A DNA stretch of 64,000 nucleotides, taken from the NCBI RefSeq assembly GCF_051020975.1, contig NC_135043.1, positions 1,178,001 through 1,242,000 on the forward strand, read 5' to 3'. The number at the start of each line of letters is the position of its first letter. The stretch's first letter is position 1. Under the pieces are notes generated by a model that was not told where the DNA came from, made no database searches, and saw only the letters and a list, made by a program, of their open reading frames with translations. Both the position numbers and the translations under genes were made by a program. Positions 27,218 through 44,298 of the stretch are shown here, one piece after another. This DNA comes from Osmia lignaria lignaria (Eukaryota > Arthropoda > Insecta > Hymenoptera > Megachilidae).

Positions 27218-30200
27218 ATGACATTGTTATCAAGTGTATATTGCATTATATCTCATGTAGATATAGTAATAATGACTTCTATATTAAGTGTATATTGCAT
27301 TATATCTCATGTAGATATAGTAACAATGACATTGTTATTAAACGTATGTTACATTATATCTCATGTAGATCTAGTAACAATGACATTGTTATTAAGTGTA
27401 TATTACATTATATCTCATGTATCTATAGTAACAATGACAGTGTTATTACATGTATATTCCATTATATCATGTAGATATAGTAACAATGACATAGTTATTA
27501 TATATATATTACATTATATCTCATGTGGGTATAGTAATAATGACATCGATATAAAATGTATATTACAGTATATCTCATGTAGATATAGTAACAAGTGTCT
27601 TGCTATTAAATGTATTTTACATTATATCTCATGTATATATAGTAACAATGACATTGTTATTATATGTACATTCCATTATATCATCTAGATATAGTAACAA
27701 TGACAATGTTATTAAGTGTATATTTCATTATATCTCATGTAGATATAGTAACAATGACATTGTTATTAAATGTATAGTATATTGTATCCCATGGAGATAT
27801 ACTAATAATGACATTGATATTAAATATATATTACATCTCTGATGTAGATATAGTAACAACTGTATAGCTATTAAATGTATATTACATTATATGTCATGTA
27901 TATATAGTAACAATGACAGCGTTATTACATGTATATTCCATTACATCATGTAGATATAGTAACAATGACATTGTTATTATATATATATTACATTATATCT
28001 CATGTGGATATAGTAACAATTACCTCTTCATTAAATGTATAGTATCTTATATCTCATGTATATATAGTAGCAATGACATTGTTATTATATGTACATTCCA
28101 TTATATCATGTAGATATAGTAACAATGACATTGTTATGAAACGTATATTACATTATATCTCATGTAGATATAGTAACAATGACATAGTTATTATATATAT
28201 ATTACATTATATCTCATGTGGGTATAGTAATAATGACATTGATATTATATGTATATTACAGTATATCTCATGTAGATATAGTAATAATGACTGTGATATT
28301 AAATGTATATTACACCTCTGATGTAGATATAGTAACAATGACATTGTTATTAAGTGTATATTACATTATATCTCATGTAGATATATTAACAATGACGTTG
28401 TTATTTAATGTATAGTATATTATATCCCATGGAGATATACTAATAATGACATTGATATTAAATATATATTACATCTCTGATGTAGATATAGTAACAACTG
28501 TATAGCTATTAAATGTATATTACATTATATCTCATGTATATATAGTAACAATGACAGTGTTATTACATGTATATTCCATTATATCATGTGGATATAGTAA
28601 CAATGACATTGTTATTATATATATATTACATTACATCTCATGTGGAAATAGTGACAATTACATCTTCATTAAATGTATAGTACATTATATCTCATGTATA
28701 TATAGTAACAATGACATTGTTATTATATGTACATTCCATTATATCATCTAGATATAGTAACAATGACAAGGTTATTAAGTGTATATTACATTATATCTCA
28801 TGTAGATATAGTAACAATGACATTGTTATTAAATGTATAGTATATTATATCCCATGGAGATATACTAATAATGACATTTATATTAAATATATATTACATC
28901 TCTGATGTAGATATAGTAACAGCTGTATAGCTATTAAATATATATTACATTATATCTCATGTATATATAGCAACAATGACAGTGTTATTACATGTATATT
29001 CCATTACATCATGTAGATATAGCAACAATGACATTGTTATTATATATATATTACATTATATCTCATGTGGATATAGTGACAATTACATCTTCATTAAATG
29101 TATAGCACGTTATATCTCATGTATATATAGTAACAATGACATTGTTATTATATGTACATTCCATTGGATCATGTAGATATAGTAACAATGACATTGTTAT
29201 TAAGGGTATATAACATTATATCGAGTAGATATAGTAACAATGACATAGTTATTATATATATATTACATTATATCTCATGTGGGTATAGTAATAATGACAT
29301 TGATATTATATGTATATTACAGTATATCTCATGTAGATATAGTAATAATGACTGTGATATTAAATGTATATTACACCTCTGATGTAGATATAGTAACAAT
29401 GACATTGTTATTAAGGGTATATAACATTATATCGAGTAGATATAGCAACAATGACATTGTTATTAAATGTATAGTATATTATATCCCATGGAGAAATACC
29501 AATAATGACATTGATATTAAATATATATTACATCTCTGATGTAGATATAGTAACAACTGTATAGCTATTAAATGTATATTACATTATATCTCATGTATCT
29601 ATAGTAACAATGACAGTGTTATTACATGTATATTCCATTATATCATGTAGATATAGTAACAATGACATAGTTATTATATATATATTACATTATATCTCAT
29701 GTGGGTATAGTAATAATGACATCGATATAAAATGTATATTACAGTATATCTCATGTAGATATAGTAACAAGTGTCTTGCTATTAAATGTATTTTACATTA
29801 TATCTCATGTATATATAGTAACAATGACATTGTTATTATATGTACATTCCATTATATCATCTAGATATAGTAACAATGACAATGTTATTAAGTGTATATT
29901 TCATTATATCTCATGTAGATATAGTAACAATGACATTGTTATTAAATGTATAGTATATTGTATCCCATGGAGATATACTAATAATGACATTGATATTAAA
30001 TATATATTACATCTCTGATGTAGATATAGTAACAACTGTATAGCTATTAAATGTATATTACATTATATGTCATGTATATATAGTAACAATGACAGCGTTA
30101 TTACATGTATATTCCATTACATCATGTAGATATAGTAACAATGACATTGTTATTATATATATATTACATTATATCTCATGTGGATATAGTAACAATTACC

Positions 30201-32572
30201 TCTTCATTAAATGTATAGTATCTTATATCTCATGTATATATAGTAGCAATGACATTGTTATTATATGTACATTCCATTATATCATGTAGATATAGTAACA
30301 ATGACATTGTTATGAAACGTATATTACATTATATCTCATGTAGATATAGTAACAATGACATAGTTATTATATATATATTACATTATATCTCATGTGGGTA
30401 TAGTAATAATGACATTGATATTATATGTATATTACAGTATATCTCATGTAGATATAGTAATAATGACTGTGATATTAAATGTATATTACACCTCTGATGT
30501 AGATATAGTAACAATGACATTGTTATTAAGTGTATATTACATTATATCTCATGTAGATATATTAACAATGACGTTGTTATTTAATGTATAGTATATTATA
30601 TCCCATGGAGATATACTAATAATGACATTGATATTAAATATATATTACATCTCTGATGTAGATATAGTAACAACTGTATAGCTATTAAATGTATATTACA
30701 TTATATCTCATGTATATATAGTAACAATGACAGTGTTATTACATGTATATTCCATTATATCATGTGGATATAGTAACAATGACATTGTTATTATATATAT
30801 ATTACATTATATCTCATGTGGAAATAGTGACAATTACATCTTCATTAAATGTATAGTACATTATATCTCATGTATATATAGTAACAATGACATTGTTATT
30901 ATATGTACATTCCATTATATCATCTAGATATAGTAACAATGACAAGGTTATTAAGTGTATATTACATTATATCTCATGTAGATATAGTAACAATGACATT
31001 GTTATTAAATGTATAGTATATTATATCCCATGGAGATATACTAATAATGACACTTATATTAAATATATATTACATCTCTGATGTAGATATAGTAACAACT
31101 GTATAGCTATTAAATATATATTACATTATATCTCATGTATATATAGCAACAATGACAGTGTTATTACATGTATATTCCATTACATCATGTAGATATAGTA
31201 ACAATGACATTGTTATTATATATATATTACATTATATCTCATGTGGGTATAGTAATAATGACATTGATATTATATGTATATTACAGTATATCTCATGTAG
31301 ATATAGTAATAATGACTGTGATATTAAATGTATATTACACCTCTGATGTAGATATAGTAACAATGACATTGTTATTAAGGGTATATAACATTATATCGAG
31401 TAGATATAGCAACAATGACATTGTTATTAAATGTATAGTATATTATATCCCATGGAGAAATACCAATAATGACATTGATATTAAATATATATTACATCTC
31501 TGATGTAGATATAGTAACAACTGTATAGCTATTAAATGTATATTACATTATATCTCATGTATATATAGTAACAATGACAGTGTTATTACATGTATATTCC
31601 ATTATATAACGTAGATATAGTAACAATGACATAGTTATTATATATATATTACATTATATCTCATGTGGGCATAGTAATAATGACATTGATATTAAATGTA
31701 TATTACAGCATATCTCATGTAGATATAATAATAATGATTTTGATATTAAATGTATATTACATCTCTGATGTAGATATGGTAACAATGACTTTGATATTAA
31801 ATGTATATTACATCCCTGATGTAAATATAGTAACAACTGTATTGCTATTAAATGTATATAACATTACAGCTCATGTAGGTATAGTAATAATCACATTGTT
31901 ATTAAACGTATATTAGAGTATATCTCATGTAGATATAGTAGTAATGACTGTGATATTAAATGTGTATTACACCTATGATGTAGATATAGTAACAATGACA
32001 TTGTTATTAAGGGTATATAACATTATATCGAGTAGATATAGCAACAATGACATTGTTATTAAATGTATAGTATATTATATCCCATGGAGAAATACCAATA
32101 ATGACATTGATATTAAATATATATTACATCTCTGATGTAGATATAGTAACAACTGTATAGCTATTAAATGTATATTACATTATATCTCATCTATATATAG
32201 TAACAATGACAGTGTTATTACATGTATATTCCATTATATCATGTAGATATAGTAACAATGACATTGTTATTAAACCTATATTGCGTTATATCGAGTAGAT
32301 ATCGTAACAATGACATTGTTATTAAATGTATAGTATATTATATCCCATGGAGAAATACCAATAATGACATTGATATTAAATATATATTACATCTCTGATG
32401 TAGATATAGTAACAACTGTATAGCTATTAAATGTATATTACATTATATCTCATCTATATATAGTAACAATGACAGTGTTATTACATGTATATTCCATTAT
32501 ATCATGTAGATATAGTAACAATGACATTGTTATTAAACCTATATTGCGTTATATCGAGTAGATATCGTAACA
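27218..32572 (+). repeat. Composite HOR interval, 5,355 bp
   Basis: 27218 to about 29.58 kb is regular HOR matching 21280-23.64 kb. At about 29.58-29.60 kb the sequence jumps back into the middle of a HOR (matching 24.23 kb onward) without passing through a landmark, then continues with module Z (31626) to the next landmark. The length equals 2,176 + 3,179 bp. Confidence 0.82.
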
Positions 32573-35500
32573 ATGACATTGTTATCAAGTGTATATTGCA
32601 TTATATCTCATGTAGATATAGTAATAATGACTTCTATATTAAGTGTATATTGCATTATATCTCATGTAGATATAGTAACAATGACATTGTTATTAAACGT
32701 ATGTTACATTATATCTCATGTAGATCTAGTAACAATGACATTGTTATTAAGTGTATATTACATTATATCTCATGTATCTATAGTAACAATGACAGTGTTA
32801 TTACATGTATATTCCATTATATCATGTAGATATAGTAACAATGACATAGTTATTATATATATATTACATTATATCTCATGTGGGTATAGTAATAATGACA
32901 TCGATATAAAATGTATATTACAGTATATCTCATGTAGATATAGTAACAAGTGTCTTGCTATTAAATGTATTTTACATTATATCTCATGTATATATAGTAA
33001 CAATGACATTGTTATTATATGTACATTCCATTATATCATCTAGATATAGTAACAATGACAATGTTATTAAGTGTATATTTCATTATATCTCATGTAGATA
33101 TAGTAACAATGACATTGTTATTAAATGTATAGTATATTGTATCCCATGGAGATATACTAATAATGACATTGATATTAAATATATATTACATCTCTGATGT
33201 AGATATAGTAACAACTGTATAGCTATTAAATGTATATTACATTATATGTCATGTATATATAGTAACAATGACAGCGTTATTACATGTATATTCCATTACA
33301 TCATGTAGATATAGTAACAATGACATTGTTATTATATATATATTACATTATATCTCATGTGGATATAGTAACAATTACCTCTTCATTAAATGTATAGTAT
33401 CTTATATCTCATGTATATATAGTAGCAATGACATTGTTATTATATGTACATTCCATTATATCATGTAGATATAGTAACAATGACATTGTTATGAAACGTA
33501 TATTACATTATATCTCATGTAGATATAGTAACAATGACATAGTTATTATATATATATTACATTATATCTCATGTGGGTATAGTAATAATGACATTGATAT
33601 TATATGTATATTACAGTATATCTCATGTAGATATAGTAATAATGACTGTGATATTAAATGTATATTACACCTCTGATGTAGATATAGTAACAATGACATT
33701 GTTATTAAGTGTATATTACATTATATCTCATGTAGATATATTAACAATGACGTTGTTATTTAATGTATAGTATATTATATCCCATGGAGATATACTAATA
33801 ATGACATTGATATTAAATATATATTACATCTCTGATGTAGATATAGTAACAACTGTATAGCTATTAAATGTATATTACATTATATCTCATGTATATATAG
33901 TAACAATGACAGTGTTATTACATGTATATTCCATTATATCATGTGGATATAGTAACAATGACATTGTTATTATATATATATTACATTACATCTCATGTGG
34001 AAATAGTGACAATTACATCTTCATTAAATGTATAGTACATTATATCTCATGTATATATAGTAACAATGACATTGTTATTATATGTACATTCCATTATATC
34101 ATCTAGATATAGTAACAATGACAAGGTTATTAAGTGTATATTACATTATATCTCATGTAGATATAGTAACAATGACATTGTTATTAAATGTATAGTATAT
34201 TATATCCCATGGAGATATACTAATAATGACATTTATATTAAATATATATTACATCTCTGATGTAGATATAGTAACAGCTGTATAGCTATTAAATATATAT
34301 TACATTATATCTCATGTATATATAGCAACAATGACAGTGTTATTACATGTATATTCCATTACATCATGTAGATATAGCAACAATGACATTGTTATTATAT
34401 ATATATTACATTATATCTCATGTGGATATAGTGACAATTACATCTTCATTAAATGTATAGCACGTTATATCTCATGTATATATAGTAACAATGACATTGT
34501 TATTATATGTACATTCCATTGGATCATGTAGATATAGTAACAATGACATTGTTATTAAGGGTATATAACATTATATCGAGTAGATATAGTAACAATGACA
34601 TAGTTATTATATATATATTACATTATATCTCATGTGGGTATAGTAATAATGACATTGATATTATATGTATATTACAGTATATCTCATGTAGATATAGTAA
34701 TAATGACTGTGATATTAAATGTATATTACACCTCTGATGTAGATATAGTAACAATGACATTGTTATTAAGGGTATATAACATTATATCGAGTAGATATAG
34801 CAACAATGACATTGTTATTAAATGTATAGTATATTATATCCCATGGAGAAATACCAATAATGACATTGATATTAAATATATATTACATCTCTGATGTAGA
34901 TATAGTAACAACTGTATAGCTATTAAATGTATATTACATTATATCTCATGTATATATAGTAACAATGACAGTGTTATTACATGTATATTCCATTATATAA
35001 CGTAGATATAGTAACAATGACATAGTTATTATATATATATTACATTATATCTCATGTGGGCATAGTAATAATGACATTGATATTAAATGTATATTACAGC
35101 ATATCTCATGTAGATATAATAATAATGATTTTGATATTAAATGTATATTACATCTCTGATGTAGATATGGTAACAATGACTTTGATATTAAATGTATATT
35201 ACATCCCTGATGTAAATATAGTAACAACTGTATTGCTATTAAATGTATATAACATTACAGCTCATGTAGGTATAGTAATAATCACATTGTTATTAAACGT
35301 ATATTAGAGTATATCTCATGTAGATATAGTAGTAATGACTGTGATATTAAATGTGTATTACACCTATGATGTAGATATAGTAACAATGACATTGTTATTA
35401 AGGGTATATAACATTATATCGAGTAGATATAGCAACAATGACATTGTTATTAAATGTATAGTATATTATATCCCATGGAGAAATACCAATAATGACATTG

Positions 35501-38500
35501 ATATTAAATATATATTACATCTCTGATGTAGATATAGTAACAACTGTATAGCTATTAAATGTATATTACATTATATCTCATGTATATATAGTAACAATGT
35601 CAGTGTTATTACATGTATATTCCATTATATAACGTAGATATAGTAACAATGACATAGTTATTATATATATATTACATTATATCTCATGTGGGTATAGTAA
35701 TAATGACATCGATATAAAATGTATATTACAGTATATCTCATGTAGATATAGTAAAAAGTGTCTTGCTATTAAATGTATTTTACATTATATCTCATGTATA
35801 TATAGTAACAATGACATTGTTATTAAGGGTATATAACATTATATCGAGTAGATATAGTAACAAGTGTATTGCTATTAACTGTATATTACATTATATCTCA
35901 TGTATATATGGTAACAATGACAGTGTTATTACATGTATATTCGATTATATCATGTGGATATAGTAACAATGACATTGTTATTATATATATATTACATTAT
36001 ATCTCATGAGGATATAGTAACAATTACTTCTTCATTAAATGTATAGTATCTTATATCTCATGTATATATAGCAACAATGACATTGTTATTAAGTGTATAT
36101 TACATTATATCTCATGTAGATATATTAACAATGACGTTGTTATTTAATGTATAGTATATTATATCCCATGGAGATATACTAATAATGACATTGATATTAA
36201 ATATATATTACATCTCTGATGTAGATATAGTAACAACTGTATCGCTATTAAATGCATATTACATTATATCTCATGTATATATAGTAACAATGACAGTGTT
36301 ATTACATGTATATTCCATTATATCATATGGATATAGTAACAATGACATTGTTATTATATATATATTACATTATATCTCATGCGGAAATAGTGACAATTAC
36401 ATCTTCATTAAATGTATAGTACATTATATCTCATGTATATATAGTAACAATGACATTGTTATTATATTTACATTCCATTATATCATCTAGATATAGTAAC
36501 AATGACAATGTTATTAAGTGTATATTACATTATATCTCATGTAGATATAGTAACAATGACATTGTTATTAAATGTATAGTATATTGTATCCCATGGAGAT
36601 ATACTAATAATGACATTGATATTAAATATATATTACATCTCTGATGTAGATATAGTAACAACTGTATAGCTATTAAATATATATTACATTATATCTCATG
36701 TATATACAGTAACAATGACAGTGTTATTACATGTATATTCCATTACATCATGTAGATATAGTAACAATGACATTGTTATTATATATATATTACATTATAT
36801 CTCATGTGGATATAGTGACAATTACATCTTCATTAAATGTATAGCACGTTATATCTCATGTATATATAGTAACAATGACATTGTTGTTATATGTACATTC
36901 CATTACATCATGTAGATATAGTAACAATGACAATGTTATTAAGTGTATATTATATTATATCTCATGTAGATATAGTAACAATGACATAGTTATTATATAT
37001 ATATTACATTATATCTCATGTGGGTATAGTAATAATGACATCGATATAAAATGTATATTACAGTATATCTCATGTAGATATAGTAACAAGTGTCTTGCTA
37101 TTAAATGTATTTTACATTATATCTCATGTATATATAGTAACAATGACATTGTTATTAAGGGTATATAACATTATATCGAGTAGATATAGTAACAAGTGTA
37201 TTGCTATTAACTGTATATTACATTATATCTCATGTATATATGGTAACAATGACAGTGTTATTACATGTATATTCGATTATATCATGTGGATATAGTAACA
37301 ATGACATTGTTATTATATATATATTACATTATATCTCATGTGGATATAGTGACAATTACATCTTCATTAAATGTATAGCACGTTATATCTCATGTATATA
37401 TAGTAACAATGACATTGTTATTATATGTACATTCCATTACATCATGTAGATATAGTAACAATGACAATGTTATTAAGTGTATATTACATTATATCTCATG
37501 TAGATATAGTAACAATGACATTGTTATTAAATGTACAGTATATTATATCCCATGGAGATATACTAATAATGACATTGACATTAAATATATATTACATCTC
37601 TGATGTAGATGTGGTAACAACTGTATAGCTATTAAATGTATATTACATTATATGTCATGTATATATAGTAACAATGACAGCGTTATTACATGTATATTCC
37701 ATTACATCATGTAGATATAGTAACAATGACATTGTTATTATATATATATTACATTATATCTCATGTGGATATAGTAACAATTACTTCTTCATTAAATGTA
37801 TAGTATCTTATATCTCATGTATACATAGTAGCAATGACATTGTTATTATATGTACATTCCATTGGATCATGTAGATATAGTAACAATGACATTGTTATTA
37901 AACGTATATTACATTATATCTCATGTAGATATAGTAACAATGACATAGTTATTATATATATATTACATTATATCTCATGTGGGTATAGTAATAATGACAT
38001 TGATATTATATGTATATTACAGTATATCTCATGTAGATATAGTAATAATGACTGTGATATTAAATGTATATTACACCTCTGATGTAGATATAGTAACAAT
38101 GACATTGTTATTAAGGGTATATAACATTATATCGAGTAGATATAGCAACAATGACATTGTTATTAAATGTATAGTATATTATATCCCATGGAGAAATACC
38201 AATAATGACATTGATATTAAATATATATTACATCTCTGATGTAGATATAGTAACAACTGTATAGCTATTAAATGTATATTACATTATATCTCATGTATAT
38301 ATAGTAACAATGACAGTGTTATTACATGTATATTCCATTATATAACGTAGATATAGTAACAATGACATAGTTATTATATATATATTACATTATATCTCAT
38401 GTGGGCATAGTAATAATGACATTGATATTAAATGTATATTACAGCATATATCATGTAGATATAATAATAATGATTTTGATATTAAATGTATATTACATCT

Positions 38501-39045
38501 CTGATGTAGATATGGTAACAATGACTTTGATATTAAATGTATATTACATCCCTGATGTAAATATAGTAACAACTGTATTGCTATTAAATGTATATAACAT
38601 TACAGCTCATGTAGGTATAGTAATAATCACATTGTTATTAAACGTATATTAGAGTATATCTCATGTAGATATAGTAGTAATGACTGTGATATTAAATGTG
38701 TATTACACCTCTGATGTAGATATAGTAACAATGACATTGTTATTAAGGGTATATAACATTATATCGAGTAGATATAGCAACAATGACATTGTTATTAAAT
38801 GTATAGTATATTTTATCCCATGGAGATATACGAATAATGACATTGATGTTAAATATATATTACATCTCTGATGTAGATATAGTAACAACTGTATAGCTAT
38901 TAAATGTATATTACATTATATCTCATCTATATATAGTAACAATGACAGTGTTATTACATGTATATTCCATTATATCATGTAGATATAGTAACAATGACAT
39001 TGTTATTAAACCTATATTGCGTTATATCGAGTAGATATCGTAACA
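32573..39045 (+). repeat. Composite HOR interval, 6,473 bp, second mosaic block
   Basis: It starts as regular HOR (offset 5,355 from 27218), then carries two Z modules in close succession (31626 just before it and 35017 inside it), X at 35763 and 37095, and Z at 38362. From about 35.4 kb it parallels the mosaic block at 9.7-12.8 kb but includes 531 extra bp after 36457. It holds about 122 monomers and is the longest interval without a landmark. Confidence 0.8.
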
Positions 39046-41328
39046 ATGACATTGTTATCAAGTGTATATTGCATTATATCTCATGTAGATATAGTAATAA
39101 TGACTTCTATATTAAGTGTATATTGCATTATATCTCATGTAGATATAGTAACAATGACATTGTTATTAAACGTATGTTACATTATATCTCATGTAGATAT
39201 AGTAACAATGACATTGTTATTAAGTGTATATTACATTATATCTCATGTATCTATAGTAACAATGACAGTGTTATTACATGTATATTCCATTATATCATGT
39301 AGATATAGTAACAATGACATAGTTATTATATATATATTACATTATATCTCATGTGGGTATAGTAATAATGACATCGATATAAAATGTATATTACAGTATA
39401 TCTCATGTAGATATAGTAAAAAGTGTCTTGCTATTAAATGTATTTTACATTATATCTCATGTATATATAGTAACAATGACATTGTTATTAAGGGTATATA
39501 ACATTATATCGAGTAGATATAGTAACAAGTGTATTGCTATTAACTGTATATTACATTATATCTCATGTATATATGGTAACAATGACAGTGTTATTACATG
39601 TATATTCGATTATATCATGTGGATATAGTAACAATGACATTGTTATTATATATATATTACATTATATCTCATGAGGATATAGTAACAATTACTTCTTCAT
39701 TAAATGTATAGTATCTTATATCTCATGTATATATAGCAACAATGACATTGTTATTAAGTGTATATTACATTATATCTCATGTAGATATATTAACAATGAC
39801 GTTGTTATTTAATCTATAGTATATTATATCCCATGGAGATATACTAATAATGACATTGATATTAAATATATATTACATCTCTGATGTAGATATAGTAACA
39901 ACTGTATAGCTATTAAATGCATATTACATTATATCTCATGTATATATAGTAACAATGACAGTGTTATTACATGTATATTCCATTATATCATATGGATATA
40001 GTAACAATGACATTGTTATTATATATATATTACATTATATCTCATGTGGAAATAGTGACAATTACATCTTCATTAAATGTATAGTACATTATATCTCATG
40101 TATATATAGTAACAATGACATTGTTATTATATTTACATTCCATTATATCATCTAGATATAGTAACAATGACAATGTTATTAAGTGTATATTACATTATAT
40201 CTCATGTAGATATAGTAACAATGACATTGTTATTAAATGTATAGTATATTGTATCCCATGGAGATATACTAATAATGACATTTATATTAAATATATATTA
40301 CATCTCTGATGTAGATATAGTAACAACTGTATAGCTATTAAATATATATTACATTATATCTCATGTATATATAGCAACAATGACAGTGTTATTACATGTA
40401 TATTCCATTACATCATGTAGATATAGTAACAATGACATTGTTATTATATATATATTACATTATATCTCATGTGGATATAGTGACAATTACATCTTCATTA
40501 AATGTATAGCACGTTATATCTCATGTATATATAGTAACAATGACATTGTTATTAAGGGTATATAACATTATATCGAGTAGATATAGTAACAATGACATAG
40601 TTATTATATATATATTACATTATATCTCATGTGGGTATAGTAATAATGACATTGATATTATATGTATATTACAGTATATCTCATGTAGATATAGTAATAA
40701 TGACTGTGATATTAAATGTATATTACACCTCTGATGTAGATATAGTAACAATGACATTGTTATTAAGGGTATATAACATTATATCGAGTAGATATAGCAA
40801 CAATGACATTGTTATTAAATGTATAGTATATTATATCCCATGGAGAAATACCAATAATGACATTGATATTAAATATATATTACATCTCTGATGTAGATAT
40901 AGTAACAACTGTATAGCTATTAAATGTATATTACATTATATCTCATCTATATATAGTAACAATGACAGTGTTATTACATGTATATTCCATTATATCATGT
41001 AGATATAGTAACAATGACATTGTTATTAAACCTATATTGCGTTATATCGAGTAGATATCGTAACAATGACATTGTTATTAAATGTATAGTATATTATATC
41101 CCATGGAGAAATACCAATAATGACATTGATATTAAATATATATTACATCTCTGATGTAGATATAGTAACAACTGTATAGCTATTAAATGTATATTACATT
41201 ATATCTCATCTATATATAGTAACAATGACAGTGTTATTACATGTATATTCCATTATATCATGTAGATATAGTAACAATGACATTGTTATTAAACCTATAT
41301 TGCGTTATATCGAGTAGATATCGTAACA
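39046..41328 (+). repeat. Short HOR copy, 2,283 bp
   Basis: This copy of 12848-15130 sits at offset 26,198, with module X at 39428. A private AATCTATAG near 39813 replaces AATGTATAG. Confidence 0.83.
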
Positions 41329-44298
41329 ATGACATTGTTATCAAGTGTATATTGCATTATATCTCATGTAGATATAGTAATAATGACTTCTATATTAAGT
41401 GTATATTGCATTATATCTCATGTAGATATAGTAACAATGACATTGTTATTAAACGTATGTTACATTATATCTCATGTAGATCTAGTAACAATGACATTGT
41501 TATTAAGTGTATATTACATTATATCTCATGTATCTATAGTAACAATGACAGTGTTATTACATGTATATTCCATTATATCATGTAGATATAGTAACAATGA
41601 CATAGTTATTATATATATATTACATTATATCTCATGTGGGTATAGTAATAATGACATCGATATAAAATGTATATTACAGTATATCTCATGTAGATATAGT
41701 AACAAGTGTCTTGCTATTAAATGTATTTTACATTATATCTCATGTATATATAGTAACAATGACATTGTTATTATATGTACATTCCATTATATCATCTAGA
41801 TATAGTAACAATGACAATGTTATTAAGTGTATATTTCATTATATCTCATGTAGATATAGTAACAATGACATTGTTATTAAATGTATAGTATATTGTATCC
41901 CATGGAGATATACTAATAATGACATTGATATTAAATATATATTACATCTCTGATGTAGATATAGTAACAACTGTATAGCTATTAAATGTATATTACATTA
42001 TATGTCATGTATATATAGTAACAATGACAGCGTTATTACATGTATATTCCATTACATCATGTAGATATAGTAACAATGACATTGTTATTATATATATATT
42101 ACATTATATCTCATGTGGATATAGTAACAATTACCTCTTCATTAAATGTATAGTATCTTATATCTCATGTATATATAGTAGCAATGACATTGTTATTATA
42201 TGTACATTCCATTATATCATGTAGATATAGTAACAATGACATTGTTATGAAACGTATATTACATTATATCTCATGTAGATATAGTAACAATGACATAGTT
42301 ATTATATATACATTACATTATATCTCATGTGGGTATAGTAATAATGACATTGATATTATATGTATATTACAGTATATCTCATGTAGATATAGTAATAATG
42401 ACTGTGATATTAAATGTATATTACACCTCTGATGTAGATATAGTAACAATGACATTGTTATTAAGTGTATATTACATTATATCTCATGTAGATATATTAA
42501 CAATGACGTTGTTATTTAATGTATAGTATATTATATCCCATGGAGATATACTAATAATGACATTGATATTAAATATATATTACATCTCTGATGTAGATAT
42601 AGTAACAACTGTATAGCTATTAAATGTATATTACATTATATCTCATGTATATATAGTAACAATGACAGTGTTATTACATGTATATTCCATTATATCATGT
42701 GGATATAGTAACAATGACATTGTTATTATATATATATTACATTATATCTCATGTGGAAATAGTGACAATTACATCTTCATTAAATGTATAGTACATTATA
42801 TCTCATGTATATATAGTAACAATGACATTGTTATTATATGTACATTCCATTATATCATCTAGATATAGTAACAATGACAAGGTTATTAAGTGTATATTAC
42901 ATTATATCTCATGTAGATATAGTAACAATGACATTGTTATTAAATGTATAGTATATTATATCCCATGGAGATATACTAATAATGACATTTATATTAAATA
43001 TATATTACATCTCTGATGTAGATATAGTAACAACTGTATAGCTATTAAATATATATTACATTATATCTCATGTATATATAGCAACAATGACAGTGTTATT
43101 ACATGTATATTCCATTACATCATGTAGATATAGTAACAATGACATTGTTATTATATATATATTACATTATATCTCATGTGGATATAGTGACAATTACATC
43201 TTCATTAAATGTATAGCACGTTATATCTCATGTATATAGAGTAACAATGACATTGTTATTATATGTACATTCCATTGGATCATGTAGATATAGTAACAAT
43301 GACATTGTTATTAAGGGTATATAACATTATATCGAGTAGATATAGTAACAATGACATAGTTATTATATATATATTACATTATATCTCATGTGGGTATAGT
43401 AATAATGACATTGATATTATATGTATATTACAGTATATCTCATGTAGATATAGTAATAATGACTGTGATATTAAATGTATATTACACCTCTGATGTAGAT
43501 ATAGTAACAATGACATTGTTATTAAGGGTATATAACATTATATCGAGTAGATATAGTAACAATGACATAGTTATTATATATATATTACATTATATCTCAT
43601 GTGGGTATAGTAATAATGACATTGATATTATATGTATATTACAGTATATCTCATGTAGATATAGTAATAATGACTGTGATATTAAATGTATATTACACCT
43701 CTGATGTAGATATAGTAACAATGACATTGTTATTAAGGGTATATAACATTATATCGAGTAGATATAGCAACAATGACATTGTTATTAAATGTATAGTATA
43801 TTATATCCCATGGAGAAATACCAATAATGACATTGATATTAAATATATATTACATCTCTGATGTAGATATAGTAACAACTGTATAGCTATTAAATGTATA
43901 TTACATTATATCTCATCTATATATAGTAACAATGACAGTGTTATTACATGTATATTCCATTATATCATGTAGATATAGTAACAATGACATTGTTATTAAA
44001 CCTATATTGCGTTATATCGAGTAGATATCGTAACAATGACATTGTTATTAAATGTATAGTATATTATATCCCATGGAGAAATACCAATAATGACATTGAT
44101 ATTAAATATATATTACATCTCTGATGTAGATATAGTAACAACTGTATAGCTATTAAATGTATATTACATTATATCTCATCTATATATAGTAACAATGACA
44201 GTGTTATTACATGTATATTCCATTATATCATGTAGATATAGTAACAATGACATTGTTATTAAACCTATATTGCGTTATATCGAGTAGATATCGTAACA
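41329..44298 (+). repeat. HOR copy, 2,970 bp (56-monomer form)
   Basis: This copy of 15131-18100 sits at offset 26,198. Private changes include a C near 42311 (TATATACATTACA) and TATATAGAGTAAC near 43239, which removes an open frame present in the sister copies. That loss fits the frame having no function. Confidence 0.86.
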
